This document shows positions 37,076 to 47,874 of a stretch of 64,000 nt of DNA, piece after piece (position 1 is the first letter of the stretch; every line of letters starts with the position of its first letter). Below the pieces are notes generated by a model. The model ran no database searches. It was not told where the DNA came from and worked only from the letters and a program-made list of their open reading frames with translations. Position numbers and translations under genes: made by a program. The DNA is from Candidatus Riesia sp. GBBU (GTDB lineage: Bacteria; Pseudomonadota; Gammaproteobacteria; Enterobacterales; Enterobacteriaceae), in assembly GCA_002074035.1 (NCBI GenBank), contig CP012849.1:67938-131937 (forward strand), written 5' to 3'.

Positions 37076-37296
37076 TACTAATAAGATTATATAAAGTTTT
37101 AATTAGTCCATTTTTAATGAATCGTTGTAGATTTTATCCAACTTGTTCTCAACATGCAATAAACTCTATTAGTAGGTTTGGAATTGTAATAGGATTACTT
37201 CTAACAATTTTACAAATTGCTAAGTGTCATCCATATTCAAAATTAAAAAAAAATATTCAATTGATCAAAAAAATAAAAAGGAACAGAGAAAATTAA
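37036..37296 (+). CDS. yidD: Membrane protein insertion efficiency factor YidD
   Basis: Small membrane-associated protein assisting YidC-dependent insertion. It is 86 residues (E. coli 85). It has a hydrophobic amphipathic N-terminus, the family motif LISPFLMNRCRFYPTCSQHA with conserved cysteines, ISRFGIVIGLLLTI, and the CHP motif IAKCHPYSK. It overlaps rnpA by 40 bases and ends 2 bases before yidC, suggesting translational coupling. The C-terminal tail is lysine-rich and not conserved. Confidence 0.94.
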   Translation: MDFSSLFFSNLLLILIRLYKVLISPFLMNRCRFYPTCSQHAINSISRFGIVIGLLLTILQIAKCHPYSKLKKNIQLIKKIKRNREN

Positions 37297-37298
37297 AT

Positions 37299-38897
37299 AT
37301 GGAATTTCAGAGAAATATTTTACTTTTTGCATGGTTATTTGTTACTTTTTTGATTTGGACTGAGTGGAAAAAAGATCATGCATACTCATCAAAATTACAA
37401 GAGTCAGAAAACAAAAGTTCTATTTTTGAAGAGGAACATGAGATTAAAAAAAGGTTTGTTACTGTAGAAACAGATGTTTTTCGTGTTTACCTTAGTAGTG
37501 ATGAAGGAAACGTACTGAAAGTAGAATTATTAAAATACAAAACTGATCTTAATTCAAATAAACCATTTTGTCTATTGAATACAGAGAAAAACTTTTTGTA
37601 TCAAATACAAAGTGGAATTATTAGTATAGATGGTCCAGATAATTTAAAAAACAATAATATAATTAAACCAAAATATAAAACTAAGCTTAAGAATTATTAT
37701 CTTAATAATGGAGATACTAATCTAGTAATTAGATTCTATTTTCTTGATAAAAACAATGTTTTATACAAAAAGATTTATACTTTTAAACCAAATAGGTATG
37801 ATATTGATTTAGATTTTTTAATTGAAAATAACAGTAAAAAAAATTTATACATAAATTTTTTTGGCCAATTAAAACAAACTAAGGATTTTATCAAAAACAA
37901 TAATGTAAATAAAAATGATTTTTCTTTAAATTCATACAGAGGATTAGCGTTATCTTCTGACAAGAACAATTATAAAAAATATAGCTTTAGTGATATTGAA
38001 AAAGGTGATTTATCAATTTATTCAAATGGTGGATGGATAGCTATGTTACAACAATATTTTACTACTGCTTGGATTCCATCAAAATATGAAAGAAATTTTT
38101 TTTACACAAAAAATTTAAATAATAAAATTGCAATTATTGGATGTAAGAGTGACGAAAAAAAGATTCTTCCTAATGGAACATACAAATATTCATCAAAAAT
38201 TTGGATTGGACCTTCTTTACAATCTGAGATGAAAAAAATAGCAAAAAACTTGGATCTATCAGTAGATTACGGATGGCTTTGGTTTATTTCTCAACCTCTT
38301 TTTAAATTACTAAAATTTATTTACAGATTTGTTGGAAACTGGGGATTCTCTATTATAATTATTACTTTTTTAGTTAGATGTGTAATGTATCCTTTGACAA
38401 AAACACAGTATATTTCAATAGCAAAAATGAAAATCTTAGGTCCAAAAATAAATGAAATAAAAGAGAATAACTATCATGACAAGCAAAAGATGAGCAGAGA
38501 AATAATGGCTTTATATCATTCTGAAAATGTTAACCCACTTGGAGGATGTTTGCCTCTTATAATTCAAATGCCAATATTTCTAGCATTATATTATATGTTA
38601 ATTAGGTCAGTTGAATTAAGACATGCTCATTTTATTTACTGGATTAAAGATCTATCAGATAAAGATCCTTATTATGTTCTCCCGTTTTTTATGGGCGTTA
38701 CTATGTACATAATACAAAAGATTTCCCCATCAGCTTCTACAGATCCAGTTCAAAATAAGATTTTGACATATATGCCAATTATATTTACAATATTTTTTTT
38801 CTGGTTTCCATCTGGATTAGTTTTATACTACATAGTTAGTAATTGTGTCACAATTGTACAACAAAAAATTATTTATCGTAGAATAAAAAAAATTTAA
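37299..38897 (+). CDS. yidC: Membrane protein insertase YidC
   Basis: Inserts and folds inner-membrane proteins, with or without SecYEG. The start is the ATG at 37299 (MEFQRNILLFAWLFVTFLIW; E. coli [20 protein letters not shown]), giving 532 residues (E. coli 548). It has one N-terminal transmembrane helix, a periplasmic beta-rich domain of about 300 residues with GGWIAMLQQYFTTAWIP, then the conserved insertase core (GNWGFSIIIITFLVRCVMYPLTK, NPLGGCLPLIIQMPIFLALYYML, FFWFPSGLVLYYIVSN). It would be the likely partner for inserting Cyo subunits. Confidence 0.98.
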   Translation: MEFQRNILLFAWLFVTFLIWTEWKKDHAYSSKLQESENKSSIFEEEHEIKKRFVTVETDVFRVYLSSDEGNVLKVELLKYKTDLNSNKPFCLLNTEKNFLYQIQSGIISIDGPDNLKNNNIIKPKYKTKLKNYYLNNGDTNLVIRFYFLDKNNVLYKKIYTFKPNRYDIDLDFLIENNSKKNLYINFFGQLKQTKDFIKNNNVNKNDFSLNSYRGLALSSDKNNYKKYSFSDIEKGDLSIYSNGGWIAMLQQYFTTAWIPSKYERNFFYTKNLNNKIAIIGCKSDEKKILPNGTYKYSSKIWIGPSLQSEMKKIAKNLDLSVDYGWLWFISQPLFKLLKFIYRFVGNWGFSIIIITFLVRCVMYPLTKTQYISIAKMKILGPKINEIKENNYHDKQKMSREIMALYHSENVNPLGGCLPLIIQMPIFLALYYMLIRSVELRHAHFIYWIKDLSDKDPYYVLPFFMGVTMYIIQKISPSASTDPVQNKILTYMPIIFTIFFFWFPSGLVLYYIVSNCVTIVQQKIIYRRIKKI

Positions 38898-38945
38898 AAA
38901 CTTTTCTAAACATCTAAAAACTATACTTCTGTAAATTTTTAAAAA

Positions 38946-40304
38946 ATGGATACAATAGCAGCTAGAGCTACTCCATATGGAACTGGTGGAATTAGCGTAA
39001 TAAGAATCTCTGGAAAAAAAGTAAAAAAAATATCAAAGGAAATTTTGAAAATATCTCTTTTACCTCGTTATGCTAATTATCTCAATTTCTATGATGAGAA
39101 AGGTAAAATTATTGATCAAGGGATTGCCATATATTTTAAATCTCCAAAATCTTTTACTGGAGAAGACATTTTAGAACTTCACGGACACGGAGGTAAAGCA
39201 GTAACTAACACTTTGCTTCAAAGAGTTTTAAAAATTAAAGGTGTAAGATTAGCTTTTCCAGGAGAATTTTCAAAAAGAGCTTACATAAACAGAAAACTTA
39301 ATCTATTACAAGCAGAATCTATATATGACCTAATTTATTCAGATAATAGAATGTCCTCTTATATGGCGATAAACTCTCTAAATGGAGCTCTTTCAAAAAG
39401 AATTTTCAAAATAGTTGAAAGAATAGATGTATTGAGAAAAAAAATAGAGTTTTATATAAATTTTCCAGATGATGAAAGTGAAAATGAAGAATTTGTTTTT
39501 TCTGAAAAAAAAGAGTTAGACTCCATAATTAGAGATATTAATTTAATTTTATCTGATGCAAGAAAAGGAAATATTTTAAAACATGGTATTAACATAGCAA
39601 TAGTTGGAAGTCCAAATTCTGGAAAATCCAGTTTATTAAACATGTTGTCTGGTGAGCAAATTTCAATAGTTACAAATATTCCTGGTACGACAAGGGATAT
39701 ACTAAGATCTTCTATAAAGATAGGAGAAAACACCTTACATATTTCTGATACAGCTGGTTTAAGAGAATCGGAAGATATAATAGAAAAAATCGGAATTGAT
39801 TTAACATGGAATGAAATAGAAAAATCAAATCATATAATATATATGATAGACGGAAGTAAAACAAATTTTAAATCTAAAATTAACAAAATTTTCTTAAAAA
39901 GAATCTCTAAAATTTTTAAAAGTGAAAATATAACAATTTTAAAAAATAAGATAGATATTACAGGAGAAAAAGAAGGAGAGGAGTTTTACAAAAATTACTG
40001 TGTAATACGAGTTTCAGTATTGAAAAAAACTGGAATTGACTTGTTAAAAGGACGTTTGAAAAAAATTTTTTTCCCATCGCAAAATAATGAAGAAGATATT
40101 TTTTATGCTAGAAAACGTCACATAAGATCTCTAAAAGAATCACTTTTTATTTTAAAAAATATAAGCGAAAATATAGAATATATCGAAATAGATATTATAG
40201 CTGAAAAACTTAGGGATTCTAGAAATAATTTAAATGAAATCATGTTTTCTTCTTCAGAAGAATTATTAAATCAAATATTTTCTGAGTTTTGTATTGGAAA
40301 ATAA
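38946..40304 (+). CDS. mnmE: tRNA modification GTPase MnmE (TrmE)
   Basis: With MnmG it forms the 5-(carboxymethyl)aminomethyl group of wobble uridine in tRNAs; the partner thiolase mnmA is at 59274. It is 452 residues (E. coli 454). It has an N-terminal folate-binding domain (ATPYGTGGISVIRISG, FTGEDILELHGHGG), a GTPase domain with G1 GSPNSGKSS, G2 region IPGTTRD, G3 DTAGLRES and G4 LKNKID, and the C-terminal CIGK with the conserved cysteine. It follows yidC after 48 bases and is convergent with yqhA, with only 4 bases between the stop codons. Confidence 0.98.
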   Translation: MDTIAARATPYGTGGISVIRISGKKVKKISKEILKISLLPRYANYLNFYDEKGKIIDQGIAIYFKSPKSFTGEDILELHGHGGKAVTNTLLQRVLKIKGVRLAFPGEFSKRAYINRKLNLLQAESIYDLIYSDNRMSSYMAINSLNGALSKRIFKIVERIDVLRKKIEFYINFPDDESENEEFVFSEKKELDSIIRDINLILSDARKGNILKHGINIAIVGSPNSGKSSLLNMLSGEQISIVTNIPGTTRDILRSSIKIGENTLHISDTAGLRESEDIIEKIGIDLTWNEIEKSNHIIYMIDGSKTNFKSKINKIFLKRISKIFKSENITILKNKIDITGEKEGEEFYKNYCVIRVSVLKKTGIDLLKGRLKKIFFPSQNNEEDIFYARKRHIRSLKESLFILKNISENIEYIEIDIIAEKLRDSRNNLNEIMFSSSEELLNQIFSEFCIGK

Positions 40305-40308
40305 ATAA

Positions 40309-40806
40309 TTAAATCTTATTTTTTTTACTCATTCTATCTATATACGCCATTCCGAAAGCAGATAACACAAAAGCTAAATGAATTATAACACTCCACATGA
40401 TTTTGTTATCCGATACTTTATCTGACTCCATAAACAATCTAAGTAAATGAACAGAAGAAATTGCCACAATTGAAGATGCGACTTTATTTTTTATTGAATT
40501 TACATCCATTTTACCCATCCAGCTTAGTTTTTGGTTCAAGTCATCAACTGTCATTTTAAGTATAAAATTTTCATAACTTGAAAACATAACCATAACTAAT
40601 AATCCACCTACTAATGCTATGTCTATCAAAGATAAAACAGTTAATATTAATCCAGATTCAGTTATTATAAAAAGTTCAGGAATTATATAAATAATTTTTT
40701 GAAAAAATTTCAAAGTTAGTAACACAAAACCAAAAGATAGACCAATATATACAGGGAAAAGTAACCATCTAGACATATAGATAATTTTTTCGATCGATTT
40801 TTCCAT
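40309..40806 (-). CDS. yqhA: YqhA family (UPF0114) inner-membrane protein
   Basis: A small integral membrane protein with three to four hydrophobic segments (about 10-35, 47-78, 107-122 and 133-156), of unknown function in E. coli. It is 165 residues (E. coli 164). The family stretch [23 protein letters not shown], followed by the LSWMGKMD...[15 protein letters not shown] block, is clear. Retention in such a small genome suggests a non-trivial role, perhaps at the membrane, but none can be assigned. It stands alone between mnmE and ppiD, which is not an E. coli neighbourhood. Confidence 0.92.
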   Translation of the reverse strand: MEKSIEKIIYMSRWLLFPVYIGLSFGFVLLTLKFFQKIIYIIPELFIITESGLILTVLSLIDIALVGGLLVMVMFSSYENFILKMTVDDLNQKLSWMGKMDVNSIKNKVASSIVAISSVHLLRLFMESDKVSDNKIMWSVIIHLAFVLSAFGMAYIDRMSKKNKI

Positions 40807-41064
40807 TTTATTCCTTTTAATAAAAACTATTCTTACAATAAGAAAATTTAGAAAATTTTTGTATAAATTGTATTTTGAAAACTAATCTTTTATAAATGAT
40901 ATATTCTGTAATTAGTTTTCATAGTTTTATGTTTATATCTTATCGTTTAGAGAGCATTTTTATATAAAAATGTCATTTTTTATTATCTAAGATAGAGCAC
41001 AAAACTGTCAGTAGATTATGAAAACTTTGTTCATATTTTAGAGAGATAATACATATATTATATT

Positions 41065-42897
41065 TCATAATTCTATTCTTGGATTGAAATCTAATCTAGA
41101 ATTTTTATACAAATTCAAAATTAGTGATTCTAGATTTAAATTATTAAACATGATTTTATACTGATAGTAAAAAAAATTTTTTTCTTCCATTTTAGGTTTA
41201 GAGTTAAATACATTTATAAGTTTAACTATTATAAAATCCTTTTTTTCATTTCTAATAGTATAGAACATTAATTTATTTTGACTTGAAACAGGAATCTTAA
41301 ATATTTCATTTAACAATATATCAAAATTTTTTTCGAATCTTTGAAAAACTATTTTGCTGTTATATAAAATATTATCTTTTAAAAATGTAGGATTTTTCTT
41401 CTCTTCTAAATAATGAACAAGCTTGTTTCCATCATTTTCTATAGATTGATTAGCTTTTTGCTCTACTAATTTCTCAATTATCACGTTTTTTACTTCATGA
41501 AATGATTTTATTTTCCCTTTTTTATATTCTTCTATATAGAATAGAAAAAGATCGTTTTCATCTGTCTCAAAAGTTTTTATTTTGATTCCATCTTTTTTAA
41601 CAAAACTCTTTTTTTCCTTAAAAAGGATTTCTGAAAATTTATTATTTTTGATATTTTCTGGAATATTTTTTCTTGTAAAGAATTCAGTTTTTGTAAACTT
41701 TTTCCCAACAATCTTTTCAATTTCAGAAATAGTAATAATTTTGTTTTTCATTTCAGTATAAATTGTATTTTTGAATTTAGAAAATTCTTTTCTTGCTTTT
41801 TCATTTCTTATGATATTTTCAATTTCTTTCTTCACAAGTTCAATTGGTGTTATTTTTTTTTTCTTCAAATCATTTAGTATAAATATAGTGTACTCTGAAA
41901 ATAAATTTATTATTTTTGAAAATTGTCCTTTATTTTTTAGTCCAAGTGACAGAATTTTCTTTGGAATTTCATTTTCTTTCATCCATTCTAGTTTTTCATA
42001 ATTAATATTAGGAATTTCTTTTGTAAATCTCTCAACTATTTTTTTTATATCCGTTCCTTCAGACAACATTTTTAATACTTTATCTGCTTCTTCTTTTTTT
42101 CGTATCTGAATCATGCTATATTGTATTTTCTCTGGAGTAGTGAATAAATCTATTTTTTCATTGTAAAATTTTTTAATTTCATCTTTATCAACTATAATAT
42201 TTTTAAAAAAAAATAGTTGGTTTAATTTAATATAGTTAATTTTTAATTTATCATCAGAAAAGAATTTATTTTTGTTATTTTCATAATATTGAGTAAGTTC
42301 TTTATTAGTAAATTTCTGAGACTTTCTATAATATGAAAATGGTAGAGTGAACAGTTCTACCTTTCTTTTTTGTAAAAATAAATCAGAGAATTCCTTTATT
42401 TCTTCTGGAAGAATAAATTCACTATCAAAATATATTTTATTTATATATCTATTGATTAGAGCTTTAGAAATTTCTTTTTCCAAATCATCTGGATGAACTC
42501 TTTTAACAAACAAAAATTTTTGATACTTTCTTAAGCTAAATTTTTTATTTTCTTGAAAAGAAGGAATTTTACGTATCTCATGAAAAATTTCTTCTTTTTT
42601 TATGTAAAACTTAATTTTTTTCATGTACTGATTTATTAATTTTTCTTGAATTAATTTATTTAATACATTTAAGTACAAATCTGTATCTTTTTTATTACTT
42701 ACGAATTTTTCAAAGTTTTCGTTTTCTTTTTCTTGAAAAATAGTTTTCTCTTTAATTAGAGAGTTTTTAAATTGTTCTGCCGTAATTTTTTCTCCATTTA
42801 CCAATACAATATAATCTTTTGTATTATTAATGAAATAGCTAAAGATACTAGTGAAAAATATAGAAAATATAATAACTAAAGAGATTATTTTATTCAT
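41065..42897 (-). CDS. ppiD: Periplasmic chaperone / peptidyl-prolyl isomerase-like PpiD
   Basis: Inner-membrane-anchored periplasmic folding factor near the Sec translocon. It is 610 residues (E. coli 623). It has one N-terminal transmembrane segment (about 4-24), a SurA-like chaperone region, a parvulin-type domain (about 225-315; MIQIRKKEEADKVLKMLSEG), and a second degenerate half. The sequence is strongly diverged and lysine-rich but aligns end to end; the gene lies downstream of lon, as in E. coli (lon-hupB-ppiD), with hupB lost. An in-frame A10 run is at 41853-41862. Confidence 0.93.
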   Translation of the reverse strand: MNKIISLVIIFSIFFTSIFSYFINNTKDYIVLVNGEKITAEQFKNSLIKEKTIFQEKENENFEKFVSNKKDTDLYLNVLNKLIQEKLINQYMKKIKFYIKKEEIFHEIRKIPSFQENKKFSLRKYQKFLFVKRVHPDDLEKEISKALINRYINKIYFDSEFILPEEIKEFSDLFLQKRKVELFTLPFSYYRKSQKFTNKELTQYYENNKNKFFSDDKLKINYIKLNQLFFFKNIIVDKDEIKKFYNEKIDLFTTPEKIQYSMIQIRKKEEADKVLKMLSEGTDIKKIVERFTKEIPNINYEKLEWMKENEIPKKILSLGLKNKGQFSKIINLFSEYTIFILNDLKKKKITPIELVKKEIENIIRNEKARKEFSKFKNTIYTEMKNKIITISEIEKIVGKKFTKTEFFTRKNIPENIKNNKFSEILFKEKKSFVKKDGIKIKTFETDENDLFLFYIEEYKKGKIKSFHEVKNVIIEKLVEQKANQSIENDGNKLVHYLEEKKNPTFLKDNILYNSKIVFQRFEKNFDILLNEIFKIPVSSQNKLMFYTIRNEKKDFIIVKLINVFNSKPKMEEKNFFYYQYKIMFNNLNLESLILNLYKNSRLDFNPRIEL

Positions 42898-42991
42898 TAT
42901 GTTAAAATCACAAAAAGTTTTAATTTCCTATTTAAAGTCTTTTGATTATTAAAAATAAAAAATTTGAAATAACCAAAATAAAAGAAAATAC

Positions 42992-45358
42992 TCACTGATT
43001 TGATTTAAGGTCAAATAACTCTCTTGATTTGAAAGGTGAATTTTGTAATGCTATTGAGAAAACTTCTTCTATAGTATTCACTGGAAAAATAGTTAGATCT
43101 GAAATGATTTTTTTAGGGATTTCTTCTAGATCTCTTCTATTTTTTTTAGGGATTAGAACAATTTTTATGCCTCCTCTTCTAGCAGCTAGAAGTTTTTCTT
43201 TCAGCCCACCTATTGGGAGAATAAATCCTCTTAGTGTTATTTCTCCTGTCATTGCAACATCTGATCTGACTGGATTGCCTGTAAGGCATGATACTAAAGC
43301 TGTACACATTGCTATTCCAGCACTTGGACCATCTTTTGGTGTAGCTCCTTCTGGAACATGTATATGAATATCTTTTTCAATATAAAAATTGCAATTTATA
43401 GAAAATTTTTCTGCTATAGACCTTACGGTTATCATAGCTATTTGAATTGATTCTTTCATTACATCTCCAAGAGATCCAGTATAAGTTAGCTTACCTTTTC
43501 CAGGAATACAAACTGCTTCTATAATCAGAAGATCTCCACCAGATTCTGTCCAAGCTAGTCCAATTACTTGACCAATTCTGTTTTTGTTCTCTGTTTTACC
43601 ATAATCAAATTTTTTTATTCCTAAGTAATCTTTTAAATTTTCTGTGTTCACAGTTACATACTTTATAGATCTTTCTATCAATAATTTTTTAACTGTTTTT
43701 CTACATATTTTAGCAATTTCTCTTTCTAAATTCCTTACTCCTGATTCTCTTGTATAATATCTAATAATTTCAGTTATAGTTTTGTTACAAATTCTAATTT
43801 CATTTTCATTAAGAGCATTGCGACTAATTTGTTTTGGAAGCAAATGTCTAATTACAATGTTAGTTTTTTCTTCTTCTGTATATCCAGATATCCGAATAAT
43901 TTCCATTCTGTCCATTAAAGGAGATGGTATATCCATCGAATTAGATGTTGCGACAAACATAACATCTGAAAGATCATAATCTATTTCTAAATAATGATCA
44001 TTAAAAGATGAGTTCTGTTCTGGATCAAGAACTTCTAATAATGCAGAAGATGGATCTCCTCTTATGTCAGATGAAATTTTATCAATTTCATCTAAAAGAA
44101 AAAGAGGATTCTTGACTTCAATTTTTGCTATTTTCTGAATTATCTTACCTGGCATAGACCCTATATATGTTCTCCTATGCCCTCTAATCTCAGCTTCATC
44201 TCTAACACCACCTAAAGCCATTCTTATATATCTTCTTCCTGTAGCTTTGGCAATTGACTTTCCTAATGATGTTTTTCCTACACCAGGAGGTCCTACTAAA
44301 CATAAAATTGGTCCATTGACTTTACTTGTTCTGTTTTGTACTGCTAAATGTTCTAGAATTCTCTCTTTAACATTTTCTAAACCATAATGATCTTCATCAA
44401 GTATCTTTTTGGCTAATAACAAATTTTTACTTATTCTAGTCTTTTTTTTCCATGGAACTTGTATAATCCAATCAATATAACTTCTTATAACTGTAGCTTC
44501 AGCAGATATAGGTGACATAAGTTTTAATTTTTGTAGCTCAGATTCTATCTTTCTTCTTACTTCCTTTGGCATTTTAGTTTTTTTTATTTTTTTTCTAAAA
44601 TTTTCATTTTCATCTAATGAATCTTCCATATCACCAAGTTCCTTTTGTATAGCTTTAATTTGTTCGTTCAGATAGTATTCCCTTTGACTTTTTTCCATTT
44701 GTCTTTTAACACGATTTCTGATTCGATTCTCTATTTTTAATAGATCAATCTCCGACATCATAACAGACATTAAATATTCTAATCTTTTTGAAGCATCTTT
44801 CATCTCCAATATTTTTTGTCTATCAGAAAGCTTTAAAAACATATTAGACGCAATTGTATCTGCCAACTTGTCAGAGTCTTTGATTTGATATAAAGATTTT
44901 AATATTTCAGGAGAAACCTTTTTGTTTAATTTTATGTATTTTTCAAATTGGTTAATTGTAGTTTTGTTTAAAACTTCTTGATTATTCTCATCAATTTTTA
45001 AAATTTCAAAATATTCAGCTGTTGCAATGAAATGTTTTCCATTATCTTTTATATTATTTATTTTTACTCTACGTAATCCTTCAACCAATATCTTTACTGT
45101 ACCATCAAGTAGCTTCAACATTTGAATAATAAATGATTCAGTTCCTACAGAAAATAAATCATCTATTTTTGGATTTTCAATGGATGATTTTCTTTGGGCG
45201 ACCAATATGACTTTTTTATTTGAGCCCATTACTGTTTCTAAACAATTAATTGATTTTTTTCTTCCAACGAATAAAGGGATTACCATATTTGGATAAACAA
45301 CTACATCTCGAAGAGGTAATACAGGAACTTCAATCTTTTCTGTACAATCAAGACTCAT
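42992..45358 (-). CDS. lon: ATP-dependent protease Lon
   Basis: Cytosolic AAA+ serine protease removing misfolded and short-lived proteins. It is 788 residues (E. coli 784). It has an N-terminal substrate domain (VPVLPLRDVVVYPNMVIPLFVG), Walker A GPPGVGKTSLGKSIA, sensor region IRGHRRTYIGSMPGKIIQ, Walker B LFLLDEIDKI, and a C-terminal protease domain with catalytic Ser in PEGATPKDGPSAG and Lys in LPIGGLKEKLLAARR. It is in the order clpP-clpX-lon-ppiD of E. coli. No sigma32-type promoter was recognised in the 90 bases before it. Confidence 0.99.
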   Translation of the reverse strand: MSLDCTEKIEVPVLPLRDVVVYPNMVIPLFVGRKKSINCLETVMGSNKKVILVAQRKSSIENPKIDDLFSVGTESFIIQMLKLLDGTVKILVEGLRRVKINNIKDNGKHFIATAEYFEILKIDENNQEVLNKTTINQFEKYIKLNKKVSPEILKSLYQIKDSDKLADTIASNMFLKLSDRQKILEMKDASKRLEYLMSVMMSEIDLLKIENRIRNRVKRQMEKSQREYYLNEQIKAIQKELGDMEDSLDENENFRKKIKKTKMPKEVRRKIESELQKLKLMSPISAEATVIRSYIDWIIQVPWKKKTRISKNLLLAKKILDEDHYGLENVKERILEHLAVQNRTSKVNGPILCLVGPPGVGKTSLGKSIAKATGRRYIRMALGGVRDEAEIRGHRRTYIGSMPGKIIQKIAKIEVKNPLFLLDEIDKISSDIRGDPSSALLEVLDPEQNSSFNDHYLEIDYDLSDVMFVATSNSMDIPSPLMDRMEIIRISGYTEEEKTNIVIRHLLPKQISRNALNENEIRICNKTITEIIRYYTRESGVRNLEREIAKICRKTVKKLLIERSIKYVTVNTENLKDYLGIKKFDYGKTENKNRIGQVIGLAWTESGGDLLIIEAVCIPGKGKLTYTGSLGDVMKESIQIAMITVRSIAEKFSINCNFYIEKDIHIHVPEGATPKDGPSAGIAMCTALVSCLTGNPVRSDVAMTGEITLRGFILPIGGLKEKLLAARRGGIKIVLIPKKNRRDLEEIPKKIISDLTIFPVNTIEEVFSIALQNSPFKSRELFDLKSNQ

Positions 45359-45448
45359 AAAAATCTCTCTTTATTTTTCATTGAAAATGTTCAAAGGAAT
45401 GGATTTTCACAGCTCTTAAAACTTATATTTTAAAAATTTTTGTATTTC

Positions 45449-46696
45449 CTAAATAGAAGTACATTTTAATTGATTTGTAACAAACTCTTTATCAATTTTT
45501 ACTTTTTTACTATTCTTCATAGAAGGAAGATTATACATAGTCTCAAGAAATATTTTCTCTAAGATAGATCGTAGACCTCTCGCACCTGTTTTTCTAAGAA
45601 TAGATTTTTCTACAATTTTTTTTATTGCTTCTTCGCTGAATTCAAGATCTACTCCTTCGAAGGAAAATAAAGATTGATACTGTTTAATTAATGCATTTTT
45701 TGGTTCTTTTAAAACTTTTATTAATTCATTCTTATTTAATTCATACAATATAGCAAAAATTGGTAATCTTCCTACAAACTCTGGAATAATTCCAAACTTT
45801 ATTAAGTCAACTGGCTCTATTTTTTGCATTAGTTCGTTTTCATATCTATCAGATGATTTATTAATTTTATCAGAGAATCCAATTCTATAATCCAGATTCA
45901 ATCTACTTTTTATAATATTCTTTATTCCAGAAAATGTTCCACCACATATAAATAAAATATTTGATGTATCAACGTGTAAAAAATCTTGTTGAGGATGTTT
46001 TCTTCCTCCTTTCGGGGGAACCAAAGACATAGTGCCTTCTATTATCTTTAATAGTGACTGTTGAACTCCTTCTCCAGAAACATCTCTTGTAATTGATGGA
46101 TTATCAGATTTTTTTGATATCTTATCTATCTCATCAATATATATAATTCCATATTTAGCTTTTTCTACATTATAATCGCAATTTTGAAGCAATTTTTGAA
46201 TAATGTTTTCAACATCTTCTCCAACATATCCTGCCTCAGTCAAAGTCGTTGCATCTGCTATTGCAAACGGTACATCTAAATATTTTGCTAATGTTTTTGC
46301 AAGAAATGTTTTGCCACTTCCAGTAGGGCCTATCAACAGAATATTACTCTTTTCTATTTCTACTTCTCTTTTTTTATTTTTTTCAAGAAAATTTATCTGA
46401 AGACGTTTGTAATGGTTGTAAACAGCAACTGAAAGAATCTTTTTTGCTTCATCTTGTCCAATTATATAATCGTTAAGATACTGATGAACTTTGTGGGGAA
46501 CTGGAATATTCTTTAAACAAAATTCAAACCTATTTTCTTTAACTTTTCTTTGAAGAATATCATTACAAATTAGTATGCATTCGTTACAAATACAAACTGA
46601 TGGGCCAGCTACTAATTTATATACCTCATTTTGATTTTTTCCACAAAAGGAACAAAAAAGAATATTGTTTTTACCTTCTTTTTTCTCATCAATCAT
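45449..46696 (-). CDS. clpX: ClpX, ATPase and specificity subunit of ClpXP
   Basis: AAA+ unfoldase that feeds ClpP. The start is the ATG at 46696, because GGGAG lies eight bases upstream; the longer frame to 46711 would start with TTG and swallow that site. The product is 415 residues (E. coli 424). It has an N-terminal C4 zinc-binding domain (CSFCGKNQ...[10 protein letters not shown]), Walker [17 protein letters not shown], Walker [12 protein letters not shown], pore-loop GYVGEDVE, ClpP-contacting IGF loop (DYRIGFSDK), and sensor-2 [12 protein letters not shown]. It is directly downstream of clpP. Confidence 0.98.
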   Translation of the reverse strand: MIDEKKEGKNNILFCSFCGKNQNEVYKLVAGPSVCICNECILICNDILQRKVKENRFEFCLKNIPVPHKVHQYLNDYIIGQDEAKKILSVAVYNHYKRLQINFLEKNKKREVEIEKSNILLIGPTGSGKTFLAKTLAKYLDVPFAIADATTLTEAGYVGEDVENIIQKLLQNCDYNVEKAKYGIIYIDEIDKISKKSDNPSITRDVSGEGVQQSLLKIIEGTMSLVPPKGGRKHPQQDFLHVDTSNILFICGGTFSGIKNIIKSRLNLDYRIGFSDKINKSSDRYENELMQKIEPVDLIKFGIIPEFVGRLPIFAILYELNKNELIKVLKEPKNALIKQYQSLFSFEGVDLEFSEEAIKKIVEKSILRKTGARGLRSILEKIFLETMYNLPSMKNSKKVKIDKEFVTNQLKCTSI

Positions 46697-46772
46697 TAAA
46701 TGATCTCCCAAACTAAATTTATTTATTTAAAAATTTAATTCTTAGATATTCTAAACTTTTAGTGAAGATAAC

Positions 46773-47396
46773 CTATTTTCTAGTATAGTATATCTTATCG
46801 ATCAATCCGTACTCTATTGCTTCATTTGCAGACATAAATAGATCCCTTTCTGTATCTTCTTGAACTTCTTTAAAACTCCTTCCTGTATGTTTAGCAATAA
46901 GTTCATTTATTCGTGATTTAAGCTCTAAAATTTCCTTTGTATGTATTTTCACATCTGATGCTTGTCCGATATATCCTCCAACTGGTTGATGAATCATAAT
47001 TCTTGAATTTGGTAAACAATATCTTTTATTTTTTGATCCAGACAACAAAATAAAAGCTCCCATTGAACAAGCCTGACCTACACATATTGTGCTCACATCA
47101 GGTTTAATAAATTGTATGGTATCATAAATTGACATACCAGAAGTTACAATACCTCCAGGAGAGTTGATATATATGTATATATCTTTATTTGGACTTTCTG
47201 ACTCTAAAAATAACATCTGTGCAATTACAAGGTTTGCCATTTGATCGTCTATAGGTCCAGTCATAAAAATAATCCTATCTTTTAGCAATCTTGAATATAT
47301 ATCGTATAATCGTTCACCATTTCCTGTTCTTTCAATTACATTTGGTATTAGAATCCTATTTAAATCAAAAATTTTTTGAGTTTTGTGATAAAACAT
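46773..47396 (-). CDS. clpP: ATP-dependent Clp protease proteolytic subunit
   Basis: Barrel-forming serine protease partnered by ClpX. It is 207 residues, the same length as the E. coli precursor. The catalytic triad is visible: Ser111 in [10 protein letters not shown], His136 in [10 protein letters not shown] and Asp in the [12 protein letters not shown] block. AAGGAATAAG precedes the ATG as ribosome-binding site. First of the clpP-clpX-lon-ppiD cluster. In E. coli tig lies immediately upstream; here there is no trigger-factor gene, only a 478-base gap before the divergent cyo operon. Confidence 0.99.
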   Translation of the reverse strand: MFYHKTQKIFDLNRILIPNVIERTGNGERLYDIYSRLLKDRIIFMTGPIDDQMANLVIAQMLFLESESPNKDIYIYINSPGGIVTSGMSIYDTIQFIKPDVSTICVGQACSMGAFILLSGSKNKRYCLPNSRIMIHQPVGGYIGQASDVKIHTKEILELKSRINELIAKHTGRSFKEVQEDTERDLFMSANEAIEYGLIDKIYYTRK

Positions 47397-47874
47397 CTTA
47401 TTCCTTAAATAAATTTTAATTTTGACAAATCTATATGCAACATAAGATTTTAAAGATTATTTAGTAATGATACATTTAATATATCAGATTTGTACATATT
47501 TATTTTTAGACAAAATAACATGTCATAAAATCTTCAGATTCATAAAAAAATCTTTAAGTTTCAACAAATACAGTTAATTTCTATTTATTAAATCTTCTTT
47601 TACTATGCATTTATTATTTGATCTATAGCAATTCTGTAAGAATATAATAGTTTCACGAAATCAAATATTGCAAGTGGTTTAGAAATTGATGTATATTTTA
47701 AAGAGAGTCGTCTATAGACTGTATCTATAAGATTTATGCACGAAATTTGCTTATTTTTCAAAAAGTTATTAGAGTTAAATTCTTAATTCTAAAATTTTGA
47801 ATATTACCCAACTTAATTAAGTATCATAGTACAAAAATCTTCTAGCTTTTGAGTGATAAAAAAGGAAAATCCAA
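47397..47874. other. Divergent clpP/cyoA intergenic region (site of the lost tig)
   Basis: 478 bases. In the ancestral order this interval held tig, bolA, yajG and ampG; no remnant is readable. Somewhat less AT-rich than other gaps, consistent with two outward promoters, but no -35/-10 pair of good quality was found. Ends with AAAAGGAAAATCCAA, the cyoA ribosome-binding site. Confidence 0.55.

Noticed and set aside
40876-40921. 11-base-pair inverted repeat with a 24-base loop between yqhA and ppiD
   Set aside because: No T-run in the direction of either gene; inverted repeats of this size occur by chance at this AT content.
47397-47874. Possible tRNA or small RNA in the clpP-cyoA gap, because it is slightly less AT-rich
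   Set aside because: No T-loop consensus, acceptor pairing or CCA end was found.
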